From a virus, in IMG/VR virus record IMGVR_UViG_3300035070_002905, positions 62,001-126,000 of that record: DNA of 64,000 nt. One strand, given 5' to 3'. Made by a program: the position numbers and the translations under genes. Each line of letters starts with the position of its first letter. Within the stretch, counting starts at the first letter, position 1. The notes under the pieces were generated by a model. It had not been told where the DNA came from and made no database searches. It worked only from the letters and a program-made list of their open reading frames with translations. This document shows, in pieces, positions 34,325-41,638 of this stretch.

Positions 34325-34999
34325 ATGAAATACATGGACGTATACGTGGCGCTGGACGCGCTAGAGCAGGCTAATGACTCTGTACAGGTAGTCTCTACCG
34401 ACTACGCTAAGGCCTACGAGCTGATCGAGCATAACAACTACCAGGAGGAGTTCGCTAAGGGTTCTCGTGAGTACGATATCCAGAAGTTCAGCATACCACT
34501 GGATACCATCTACTACATCGGTGGATCATCCGACGGCTACGTGACGCTGGTCTACTCGACCGACCCACTAGTCACCGAGCTAGAGTATCTACTGTACGAA
34601 GACCGTTACGCTGCCACCGACTGCTCTGGTTCATTCCAGGCGCTAGGCTGTACGCTACCGATGACCGACCTTAAAGAGGTGGTCATGAACATCTGGGGTG
34701 AGCGTCAGGCAGATAAAGCCCTACGCTTCCTCATGGAGAATGATCGACTCGACCTCTTCTACGAGATGGCAGCTCTATGGGAGCATCCACTCGATGATAT
34801 CGCCGAGTACTACGGTCTGGCTGACTCTACCTGGTGGGCGAAGGAGAAGGGGGTAGTGATCATGGATCCCGATGGATGGGACCGTCAGAACTACGAGTTC
34901 TCCTTCCAGACCGAGCTGATCGACGAAGACGAGTTCGACCGTCGACTGAGCATCTCTACCATCCTAATGTACGTAGAGAGGTCCAGATGTACTCAGTAG
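34325..34999 (+). CDS. Hypothetical protein, 224 aa
   Basis: Acidic, Tyr-rich, starts one base after the previous stop. The N-terminus (YMDVYVALDALEQANDSVQV) resembles the openings of its small neighbours. No family recognised. Confidence 0.65.
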   Translation: MKYMDVYVALDALEQANDSVQVVSTDYAKAYELIEHNNYQEEFAKGSREYDIQKFSIPLDTIYYIGGSSDGYVTLVYSTDPLVTELEYLLYEDRYAATDCSGSFQALGCTLPMTDLKEVVMNIWGERQADKALRFLMENDRLDLFYEMAALWEHPLDDIAEYYGLADSTWWAKEKGVVIMDPDGWDRQNYEFSFQTELIDEDEFDRRLSISTILMYVERSRCTQ

Positions 35000-35244
35000 A
35001 CATCGACGTGTACGTCACGGAAGACCACTACATATCAGAGGTCGAGAGTGACGAAGAACTGGCAGAGCTAGAGGCAGACTACGTAGAGGTAGAGAGATTC
35101 TCTGCTATCGTACCTGAGGATATGATCGAGAAGATCGTCTCCGACAAGCTCAAGACCCTTAAACCATGCGATCTACCCTACGAACTGCGTCGAGCAGTAG
35201 AACTAGAGTACGAGCGCAACAACTACCCTGAAATCTCATACTAA
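34987..35244 (+). CDS. Hypothetical acidic protein, 85 aa
   Basis: ATG 34987 overlaps the previous gene by 13 bases, with GAGAGG upstream. Very acidic helical centre (EVESDEELAELEADYVEVE). Confidence 0.6.
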   Translation: MYSVDIDVYVTEDHYISEVESDEELAELEADYVEVERFSAIVPEDMIEKIVSDKLKTLKPCDLPYELRRAVELEYERNNYPEISY

Positions 35245-35253
35245 GGACAGTAT

Positions 35254-35652
35254 ATGATCTATAAACTAACTATCGGCGACTACTGGGATGACGGTCACGG
35301 TAAATATAAACTGATGTACGTGGACTGCAACATCGAAGACCCTAAAGCCATCAACGATGCTGTACTATCGGTCGGTAAGATGATCGGTCTGTGCATCTAC
35401 AATGATATCTGCTGCGAATACGAAGAGGGCTGGATCAACCGCGAGAATGCTGCACGCTTACTAGAGCACGGCATCGACGTGGCCGAGCTGGCAGAGTACG
35501 ACGAGGAAGATCGCTACTACATGCACTATGAAGCTATGGTGCACCTCTACATGGCATACGCAGAGATCCACTTCCCGGAGCTAGAGTATGAAATCGTTAA
35601 AGACCAGGCCACCAGCCTCGGCGATCAGTTCGGCTACGGCCTCTTCTACTAG
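35254..35652 (+). CDS. Hypothetical protein, 132 aa
   Basis: AAGGACAGTAT precedes the ATG. Acidic, Tyr-rich, helical C-terminal half. No family recognised. Confidence 0.65.
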   Translation: MIYKLTIGDYWDDGHGKYKLMYVDCNIEDPKAINDAVLSVGKMIGLCIYNDICCEYEEGWINRENAARLLEHGIDVAELAEYDEEDRYYMHYEAMVHLYMAYAEIHFPELEYEIVKDQATSLGDQFGYGLFY

Positions 35653-35776
35653 GTGTACCAATGACTGCAGACGTGAAGGAGACCACTGCCGAACATGTGG
35701 AAAGACCTTGGAAGAAATGCGGGCTGCTCGTAGGGCGCGAGCGAGACGACAGCCCTCTGTTAGACGAGGTGATTAA
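35588..35776 (+). CDS. Small zinc-ribbon-like protein overlapping its neighbour
   Basis: 62 residues. GGAG lies seven bases before ATG 35588. The second half reads C-T-N-D-C-x5-H-C-R-T-C-G-K-T-L-E-E-M, like small DUF1289-type Cys proteins. It starts 65 bases inside the preceding gene and its stop abuts the next ATG. The 22 residues read from the overlap are low-complexity, so the functional part may be the last 40 residues. Confidence 0.5.
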   Translation: MKSLKTRPPASAISSATASSTRCTNDCRREGDHCRTCGKTLEEMRAARRARARRQPSVRRGD

Positions 35777-36460
35777 ATGTATAACGAAATGCCCTGGGAC
35801 TACCGAGTGTATCCCGGAGATCCATCAATACGTTACCGATCCAGAAGAGGAGACCTAGAGTACTTCCGAGAGGATCTCGCCGCCATGGGGTTCGTCCCCG
35901 GCGACGACGATCAGTTCCCTCGAGAGTTCACTACCGACTACACTGACAACGACTGGGTGCCCCGTGGCGAGACGTACACCCCTGACAACGACCGAGAGTG
36001 GCAGGCAGTGCGCTCGGGCTGTAACGCAGACGTACAGAGCTCTGAGGACTACGAGTGGGAAGATTTCATCGAGGACCTCGGGCTAACCGACCACGTGTAT
36101 CGCGGTCGACTGCCCGACCTCAACTTCGACTCAGACCTATCAGCTGCAAGTATAGAGCTGTTATCTAGGGGTATACCAGCGGACGAGTATATCTTCAACC
36201 AAATGAAAAAAGAGGGATCTACATGGACACCAAGGAGTTCATTCATGTCTTCGATAAACTACGACGCTTTATGGATATCCATTCAAGAGGCACAGCAGAG
36301 GAAATCTCTTTCTCTGAATACAACGGACAGTTCTACCTCGTGGGTACAAACGGGTACGAGTCCGAGTACGGGAGCGACGCTCACCATGAACGGCATGAAG
36401 TTACCGTACCCGGCGACTTCTTTGAGCGGATTGACGAGTACACTGGTGCACTGCTCATAG
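35777..36460 (+). CDS. Hypothetical acidic protein with overprinted C-terminus
   Basis: 227 residues, GAGG upstream. The first 145 residues are normal and acidic. The last 80, Ser/Thr-rich and unlike the rest, are read from the same DNA as the following gene (238-base overlap). An A6 run at 36205-36210 sits just before the overlap and could be an indel or slippage point. Confidence 0.55.
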   Translation: MYNEMPWDYRVYPGDPSIRYRSRRGDLEYFREDLAAMGFVPGDDDQFPREFTTDYTDNDWVPRGETYTPDNDREWQAVRSGCNADVQSSEDYEWEDFIEDLGLTDHVYRGRLPDLNFDSDLSAASIELLSRGIPADEYIFNQMKKEGSTWTPRSSFMSSINYDALWISIQEAQQRKSLSLNTTDSSTSWVQTGTSPSTGATLTMNGMKLPYPATSLSGLTSTLVHCS

Positions 36461-36567
36461 AGCGGCATCTAGAGCGAGAGCTCAAAGCAGAGCAGGCCCG
36501 TAAGAACCAGGAGGAGCGTGACCTGGCTGAACTACAACGACTACAGGAGAAGTATAATGCCAAGTAG
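36223..36567 (+). CDS. Hypothetical helical protein, 114 aa
   Basis: AGAGGGATCTAC precedes the ATG. N-terminal segment KEFIHVFDKLRRF, C-terminal charged helix (ERELKAEQARKNQEERDLAEL) likely forming a coiled coil. Stop overlaps the next start region. Confidence 0.65.
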   Translation: MDTKEFIHVFDKLRRFMDIHSRGTAEEISFSEYNGQFYLVGTNGYESEYGSDAHHERHEVTVPGDFFERIDEYTGALLIERHLERELKAEQARKNQEERDLAELQRLQEKYNAK

Positions 36568-36949
36568 AGCACAACTAGTGCAGATCCTAGATGGGTTTGC
36601 ACACGAGTGGATAGAGGAGCGTCTATACGAGCTCGCACGTATCCGTCACGGTAAATGTATCATCGGCATAGAGGATGTCTACTACGAAGCCGATCAGGCC
36701 TACGGACGTGCATACGAGGACGGCGGAGACTGTCATCCTACCGTAGCCTGGGTGAATGCAGGGGTAGACGAACTGCTCAGCTCAGAGGCAGCCCACGAGT
36801 CCTGGATGGAGCAACAGCGCATCGAGGCAGAGAAGGAGCGTCAGCGTCAGGAGGGCCTGCGAGCTCTAGCGGCGCAGCGTACCGAAGAGCACGAACGTGA
36901 ACAACTACGCAAACTAAAGGCTAAGTATGAGACAACTACTAGTAAATAG
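36557..36949 (+). CDS. Hypothetical helical protein, 130 aa
   Basis: Start ATG 36557 with AGGAG upstream. Ends in a charged coiled-coil-like helix (EQLRKLKAKYETTTSK) resembling the end of the previous protein (LQRLQEKYNAK), so the two may be related. Confidence 0.65.
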   Translation: MPSRAQLVQILDGFAHEWIEERLYELARIRHGKCIIGIEDVYYEADQAYGRAYEDGGDCHPTVAWVNAGVDELLSSEAAHESWMEQQRIEAEKERQRQEGLRALAAQRTEEHEREQLRKLKAKYETTTSK

Positions 36950-37310
36950 CATCAAGTGCCCGGACGGCACCGTCCTGACCAGTCGACACGTCCACGACTT
37001 CCAGAGCCACACCCAGGAAGACGGCCGTGAGTATTTCGTAGACGGTGGCTGCCACTACCAACGTATCGGTTACTCTGATGAGGAGTACCTGGACTGCAGC
37101 CTGTACAGCGATGACCCTCACGAGGTGATCCGAAGCAAGTTCATCTGGACATCCTTCGGTCGCTCGGGTAAAGAGGAGCCTATTCACACTGCACTGGAAG
37201 ACATCGGACGTGCACACTTGAAGGCTCTGCTGAACTGGCCTACCAGTCAGACCATGCGTCAGGTCTTCCAGGCCGAGTGGCTATACCGTGGAGGCGAGAA
37301 GCTATGGTAA
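36927..37310 (+). CDS. Hypothetical protein, 127 aa
   Basis: Opening CPDGTVLTSRHVHDFQSH, then DGREYFVDGGCHYQRIGYSD. This is a pattern of compact phage proteins of unknown function. Overlaps the previous gene by 23 bases. Confidence 0.65.
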   Translation: MRQLLVNSIKCPDGTVLTSRHVHDFQSHTQEDGREYFVDGGCHYQRIGYSDEEYLDCSLYSDDPHEVIRSKFIWTSFGRSGKEEPIHTALEDIGRAHLKALLNWPTSQTMRQVFQAEWLYRGGEKLW

Positions 37311-37663
37311 TCTATTACCATGTATGTGATGGCGGTGATGGCTCCTCTCACGTACGCTTCTTCGACTCGGCTGAGGCCGCAAAGATAGACATGGAGCAAA
37401 CCATAGCCATCGACGGGTACAGCGTGAGCGATGGCACCGAGTTCTTCGAAGCCGAGAATGTCACCGGTCTGCGTATATCTACGCTCGATGATATGCTTCG
37501 AGGATCTAACGGCGGTCCATACGAACTGGCTAGCTGTCCTTACTGCGACGAGCAAGTCAGCTGGTGGTCTCGCAACCGTATCTGGCGCTGCCAAGCTAAC
37601 TGTGACAAATCTGCCGAAGATTGGCGTCGTCACAAATACCTAACCGACGAGGATGTCCTATGA
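37304..37663 (+). CDS. Hypothetical protein with possible zinc site, 119 aa
   Basis: Start ATG 37304 with GGAGGCGAGAA upstream. C-terminal CPYC (about residue 78) and CQANC (about 95) could form a zinc ribbon with Trp-rich surroundings (WWSRNRIWRC). Confidence 0.6.
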   Translation: MVIYYHVCDGGDGSSHVRFFDSAEAAKIDMEQTIAIDGYSVSDGTEFFEAENVTGLRISTLDDMLRGSNGGPYELASCPYCDEQVSWWSRNRIWRCQANCDKSAEDWRRHKYLTDEDVL

Positions 37664-37965
37664 TCATCCGCATCCACCTCGACGAGGAACACCTCGACGG
37701 CTCTCGTATTGTACCACTGGACTGTGCACGCAGACTGGTAGACAACCTAGAGAGCTTCGACACGTTCTGCACCGAGTTCTTTCAACCACGCTTCCTAGAG
37801 ATGGGATACGACGTCCACGTACTAAGCGAAGACGGTATCATCACTCTAAGCGAGCTAATGGATAACACCCACCCTTACATCAACAAGGAAATGCGCCGAG
37901 CACACGACACCAGGAAGATGCTCGTAGCCGGTGCGTTTACACCTAAGCCAATAGAGGACTACTAA
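37660..37965 (+). CDS. Hypothetical protein, 101 aa
   Basis: ATGA overlap with the previous stop. Acidic, no family recognised. Its stop overlaps the start of the first SNSSSSSF gene (TAATG), linking that cluster to this operon. Confidence 0.65.
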   Translation: MIIRIHLDEEHLDGSRIVPLDCARRLVDNLESFDTFCTEFFQPRFLEMGYDVHVLSEDGIITLSELMDNTHPYINKEMRRAHDTRKMLVAGAFTPKPIEDY

Positions 37966-38405
37966 TGCGCACTAGACAAGGATTCGTCAGCAACTCATCT
38001 TCATCTTCATTCCTAATCTACGGCTTCGAGATGAAACCTGAACTCATGGCAGACTACATCGAGACTCTATCAACAGAAGAGATCGCTGCGCAGCTGCAAC
38101 GAGTTTACACAAATCGTAATAAAACGTTAGAAGTACTATGTGAGGAAGCAGCCGCTATGTCCACCGAAGAGCTAACGGATTGGTTCTCCGACGACATGTG
38201 GGATTTCGCTAACACGCTAGGTCTAGACTATGAGTCAACAGATTATGGCCCAGGCCTCATCGGTGTTAGTACGGATCCAACCTGCCTCTCACTCAACGAG
38301 TCGCTTAACGGCTGGCTCACCGCAGCAAACAAGCAGAAGGTCGACGATCTGGCAGCAGACTTCGGCGTACCAACTACACTAATTGGAGATGTATCATATG
38401 GCTAG
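37965..38405 (+). CDS. SNSSSSSF-motif protein 1
   Basis: 146 residues beginning MRTRQGFVSNSSSSSFLI. The rest is acidic and helical (EEIAAQLQRVYTNRNKTLEV, STEELTDWFSDDMWDF). After the first 18 residues it shows only loose similarity to the sister proteins. The first of four consecutive genes with the same N-terminal motif, all upstream of a radical SAM enzyme. Motif role unknown; it could be a recognition or modification tag. Confidence 0.75.
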   Translation: MRTRQGFVSNSSSSSFLIYGFEMKPELMADYIETLSTEEIAAQLQRVYTNRNKTLEVLCEEAAAMSTEELTDWFSDDMWDFANTLGLDYESTDYGPGLIGVSTDPTCLSLNESLNGWLTAANKQKVDDLAADFGVPTTLIGDVSYG

Positions 38406-38835
38406 AACACGCCAAGGCTTCGTAAGTAACTCAAGCAGCTCATCATTCATCATCGGCCTAGGTGTCGCTGTAGACCCTGAGGCCCTTAAAGACATCGGCT
38501 ACGGCATCAACACGCGTCAGCTCTGCGATATCTTTGAGAATCCAGGTTGGGAGATTGATGTTAAGACTCGCGGCGATCGTATCTACCTCGAGATGGAGTC
38601 TTTCACCTACAATACGGTAGAGCTAGACGTTACCGAGGTACCGCCAGATTCAGACATCGCGATCGTCTACGCGACTGGTCATGATGATTCAGACTTCTGG
38701 AACGGTGACGACTACGACTACGATAGCGATAACTGGGAGCTGGAGGGCCATCAGGAAGAAGCTCTTAAGGCACTCGAAGACGATGAGCTAATCGAATTCG
38801 GTACGTATGAAATCGGCGCAGGCCGCAACGGTTAA
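38398..38835 (+). CDS. SNSSSSSF-motif protein 2
   Basis: 145 residues, start at ATG 38398 (GGAGAT upstream) giving MARTRQGFVSNSSSSSFI. Overlaps gene 1 by eight bases. Acidic, Asp/Tyr-rich late part (DYDYDSDNWELEG). One residue longer at the N-terminus than its sisters. Confidence 0.75.
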   Translation: MARTRQGFVSNSSSSSFIIGLGVAVDPEALKDIGYGINTRQLCDIFENPGWEIDVKTRGDRIYLEMESFTYNTVELDVTEVPPDSDIAIVYATGHDDSDFWNGDDYDYDSDNWELEGHQEEALKALEDDELIEFGTYEIGAGRNG

Positions 38836-38844
38836 GGATAGACC

Positions 38845-39273
38845 ATGAGAACAAGACAGGGATTTGTCAGCAATAGCTCCAGCAGTAGCTTCTTACTGTA
38901 CGGTTGGTCAATGGATACGGCGGACGCTCTTCCGTATCTATGGGAGGCCGAGGATGACTTCATAGATCACCTCAAGCGCCACCATAACCTCCGCGATAAA
39001 TCGGAGGAGTACATCAAGGAACTGATGGAGAAGCCTGCAGAGGAGATCTACCAACACCTAGACTATGATACCTGGTGTCTATTCGAACCCTTTGCGGCAG
39101 AGCAGGGCGAAGACATAGTATACTTCGGATATAATCTAGGCAATCCCGAGTACATGAACGTCCAGCAACTAATGGAACCTCTGCTGACCCTTGAGATCAT
39201 GCAAGAGGTTGACGATGCGGCGGCCATTGCCGGTCAACGAGCTTCCGTGTACGGAGGCACCGTCTACAACTAG
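38845..39273 (+). CDS. SNSSSSSF-motif protein 3
   Basis: 142 residues, MRTRQGFVSNSSSSSFLL start, AAGGATAGACC upstream. The C-terminal half (EDIVYFGYNLGNPEYMNVQQ) resembles the end of protein 1 (STDYGPGLIGVSTDPTCLSL) in position and pattern. Confidence 0.75.
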   Translation: MRTRQGFVSNSSSSSFLLYGWSMDTADALPYLWEAEDDFIDHLKRHHNLRDKSEEYIKELMEKPAEEIYQHLDYDTWCLFEPFAAEQGEDIVYFGYNLGNPEYMNVQQLMEPLLTLEIMQEVDDAAAIAGQRASVYGGTVYN

Positions 39274-39281
39274 GAGATAGA

Positions 39282-39695
39282 ATGAGGACACGCCAGGGCT
39301 TTGTAAGCAACTCGTCGTCCTCTTCCTTCATCATCGTGACTCACTCAGAGAATATCCATCCGGATGTCGTGGGTGATGTCACGTGGTTCGATGAGGATAG
39401 AGTGCGTGAAGAGATTAAAGAGGTCTACGGATGGGATGTCGTAGATACGTTATACAACGAGTGGTTCGATAAGAATCCTCACCGAGAAGATCCACCCTCT
39501 ATGTGGGATAAGTGGTCTACCCTATCTGAAGAAGAGCAGTGGAAGCGCTTATTTAATATACCTGAAGCCCGCGAACTGTACGACTATATGATGGACGCAC
39601 TGGACGCCGGGGACTTTGTAGCTGAAGTCGAGATGGACTATAACGACCCGAGCGAACCCATCCGACAACACCATGAAATTATTAAGGAATACTAA
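39282..39695 (+). CDS. SNSSSSSF-motif protein 4
   Basis: 137 residues, MRTRQGFVSNSSSSSFII start, GGAGATAGA upstream. Acidic, Trp-rich. The stop codon overlaps the start of the radical SAM gene (TAATG), so the two are translationally coupled. Confidence 0.75.
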   Translation: MRTRQGFVSNSSSSSFIIVTHSENIHPDVVGDVTWFDEDRVREEIKEVYGWDVVDTLYNEWFDKNPHREDPPSMWDKWSTLSEEEQWKRLFNIPEARELYDYMMDALDAGDFVAEVEMDYNDPSEPIRQHHEIIKEY

Positions 39696-40882
39696 TGATT
39701 AATCCAAAGAAACACATCCTACCTGAAGCAATGCTGAAAAACTGTGAAGTATTCTACTCTGGCCACGGCGTGACCATCTACCAGGCAGGCGAGTGGCGCT
39801 TCGCCCGTTCTGAAGCGTACAACTACGACTACAACACGGTAGACGGCTTCTTCCGTCGCTGGGGTGCCACGCTAGACGAAGACCCTACCTTCGCACCACT
39901 TAACGAGATCCTCGACATCGAGGTGACCACCATTTGTAACGGTCCGGCTAACCGTCTGTGTTCCTTCTGTTACAAAAACAATAACCCTAACGGCTACAAC
40001 ATGCCACTGGCAGACTTCCAGGCGGTAATCGATAAGATGCCCTGGTTGACTCAGTGTGCACTAGGCGCCGATGCTCAGGGTACAACCAACCCCGACCTCA
40101 TCCCGATGATGCAGTACGCACGCAGTAAGGGTATCATCCCGAACCTGACGATCGCCGATGTAAGCGAGGAGGTTGCCGAGCAGCTAGCTTCAGTCGCCGG
40201 AGCTGTAGCTGTGTCTGTGTACCGACATGCAGGCTACGACGTCGCGTATGACTCTGTGAAGCGTCTAACCGACGCAGGCATGACTCAGGTCAACTTACAC
40301 TTCATGATCTCTCAGAGAACGTTAGAGGACGCCTATGAGGTATGTCGAGCCATTAAAGAAGATCCTCGTCTTGCTAATGTCAACGCCGTCGTATTTCTCA
40401 GCCTTAAACAGAAAGGCCGTGGACAGCGACACGAGTACGTTACTGAGACTGAATACAAGGAACTGGTGGATCACTGTCTGGCAGAAGGCATTCCCTTTGG
40501 CTTTGACAGCTGTTCTGCTCCTATATTTCTGGGCGCAGTTCGTGAGCATCCATCGTATGATCGTTTCCGCGAAATGGCAGAAGACTGTGAGTCAACCCTC
40601 TTCAGTTCATACATCAACGAACACGGACACTTCTTCCCTTGCTCCTTTACCGAGAAGTGGGTCGAAGGTGGATGGCTAGAAGGCATCGACGTGCTGGCTG
40701 CCGATGACTTCGTGACCGACGTATGGAATCACCAGCGTACCTGCGACTTTAAAGACGTCCTACGCGATAACACCGATGACCTTGGCTGTCGTCAGTGCCC
40801 GGCGTACGATGTGTGCGGTCGTCCGACTCGAGTGTACGATAGTGAAGTAGAAATTGTTGACTTGACTAGCTACAAGCGATAA
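39695..40882 (+). CDS. Radical SAM enzyme with SPASM-like C-terminus
   Basis: 395 residues. The cluster-binding Cys are C81-x7-C89-x2-C92 (CNGPANRLCSFCYK), a long variant of CX3CX2C. A TIM-barrel-like pattern follows (GADAQGTTNPDL, ITVS..V, NLHFMIS). The end has FFPC and C365-x2-C368-x5-C374 (CRQCPAYDVCG), a SPASM-type auxiliary cluster motif used by enzymes that modify peptides or proteins. Coupled to four SNSSSSSF genes, which are candidate substrates (inference). Confidence 0.85.
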   Translation: MINPKKHILPEAMLKNCEVFYSGHGVTIYQAGEWRFARSEAYNYDYNTVDGFFRRWGATLDEDPTFAPLNEILDIEVTTICNGPANRLCSFCYKNNNPNGYNMPLADFQAVIDKMPWLTQCALGADAQGTTNPDLIPMMQYARSKGIIPNLTIADVSEEVAEQLASVAGAVAVSVYRHAGYDVAYDSVKRLTDAGMTQVNLHFMISQRTLEDAYEVCRAIKEDPRLANVNAVVFLSLKQKGRGQRHEYVTETEYKELVDHCLAEGIPFGFDSCSAPIFLGAVREHPSYDRFREMAEDCESTLFSSYINEHGHFFPCSFTEKWVEGGWLEGIDVLAADDFVTDVWNHQRTCDFKDVLRDNTDDLGCRQCPAYDVCGRPTRVYDSEVEIVDLTSYKR

Positions 40883-40890
40883 ACTCACCC

Positions 40891-40906
40891 GGTTCAAGGA
40901 GGAACC
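40891..40906 (+). promoter_or_regulatory. Ribosome site inside a hairpin loop
   Basis: GGTTC-AAGGAG-GAACC immediately before ATG 40907: the Shine-Dalgarno sequence forms the six-base loop of a 5-bp stem. It may tune translation of the next gene. Confidence 0.5.
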
Positions 40907-41467
40907 ATGGCTACACATGAAATAACCTATGATACTGCAGACAATGCCGCTCGAGCCCTCAACACTATGAAGTGGTATAACCGAGACGGTAAGTTCTCTC
41001 GGAAGGGTACTACTGCAATGTTCGACATGCCCGACTCGCGTCCACTGCACGATCACGTAAGTGGTCATCCTCATCATGCTCTACAGTTCTGCGAGTTCGT
41101 CTCCCGATGTCGGATTCCAGAACTAGAGCCAACTATCCTATGCGACCCTGGCATTGCAGCACGATATGCTAAGAGTATCCTGAAGTCTACCTGGCCGGAA
41201 GCAGAGGATAAGATCTTCTCTAGCATCCACGCTATTACCTACTACCTAGAGGTACCGGGCGTTGATATAGATAGATGTAAGGCTGCAGTCATAGCAGAGG
41301 TAAACAGAGGCAGTGAGAGTAGCTACTGGAATGCGTACAACTACTGGGCGATCATCAGTCGTATCAAACAGGCCTGGCCTGAGGTTGAACCTGTACTGAA
41401 GCTGAACCCGTCTATCTGGGCGCAGTACCAAAGGTTATTACCTACATGGAATTCAACAAATTCCTAA
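40907..41467 (+). CDS. Hypothetical protein with WPE-type helical repeats
   Basis: 186 residues. Two segments fit a repeat common in phage proteins of unknown function: AARYAKSILKSTWPEAEDKI and YWAIISRIKQAWPEVEPVL (small-x2-Tyr-Ala ... W-P-E-x-E). Probably an all-helical protein. It lies between the radical SAM gene and the ubiquitin-like cassette. Confidence 0.65.
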   Translation: MATHEITYDTADNAARALNTMKWYNRDGKFSRKGTTAMFDMPDSRPLHDHVSGHPHHALQFCEFVSRCRIPELEPTILCDPGIAARYAKSILKSTWPEAEDKIFSSIHAITYYLEVPGVDIDRCKAAVIAEVNRGSESSYWNAYNYWAIISRIKQAWPEVEPVLKLNPSIWAQYQRLLPTWNSTNS

Positions 41468-41474
41468 AACCTGC

Positions 41475-41610
41475 TATAAATAAAGTGTAAGGAGTTATAC
41501 ACTCCTGCGGAAATTCAACATTCTAGTTATTTCCGTTATAATTAAGTTGTAAGGTAAACTACACCTTACTCGGAGCAAGTGCTCCAACAGGATTAGCAAT
41601 AGCGATCCTG
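41475..41610 (+). promoter_or_regulatory. Duplicated promoter and structured leader of the poly-ubiquitin-like gene
   Basis: Two related units: CTATAAATAAAGTGTAAGG (41474) and GTTATAATTAAGTTGTAAGG (41535), each followed by a hairpin (AGGAGT/ACTCCT at 41490-41506; GTAAGGT/ACCTTAC at 41549-41569). Two more hairpins follow: GGAGCA/TGCTCC (41572-41585) and CAGGAT/ATCCTG (41588-41610). A weak AGGA ribosome site lies near 41625. This suggests strong or regulated expression. Confidence 0.6.
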
Positions 41611-41638
41611 CAAAATGTCAACTATAGGAATCTGACAT

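Noticed and set aside
35661-35858. Alternative 65-codon gene in the 35588 region
   Set aside because: Only a weak AGG upstream, an 82-base overlap into the next gene and no motif; the Cys-containing frame is more convincing. It remains possible.
39695-40882. Known RiPP biosynthesis cluster
   Set aside because: The four neighbours are full-size proteins of 137-146 residues, not short precursor peptides, and no transporter or protease is adjacent; the term is not justified without evidence of modification.
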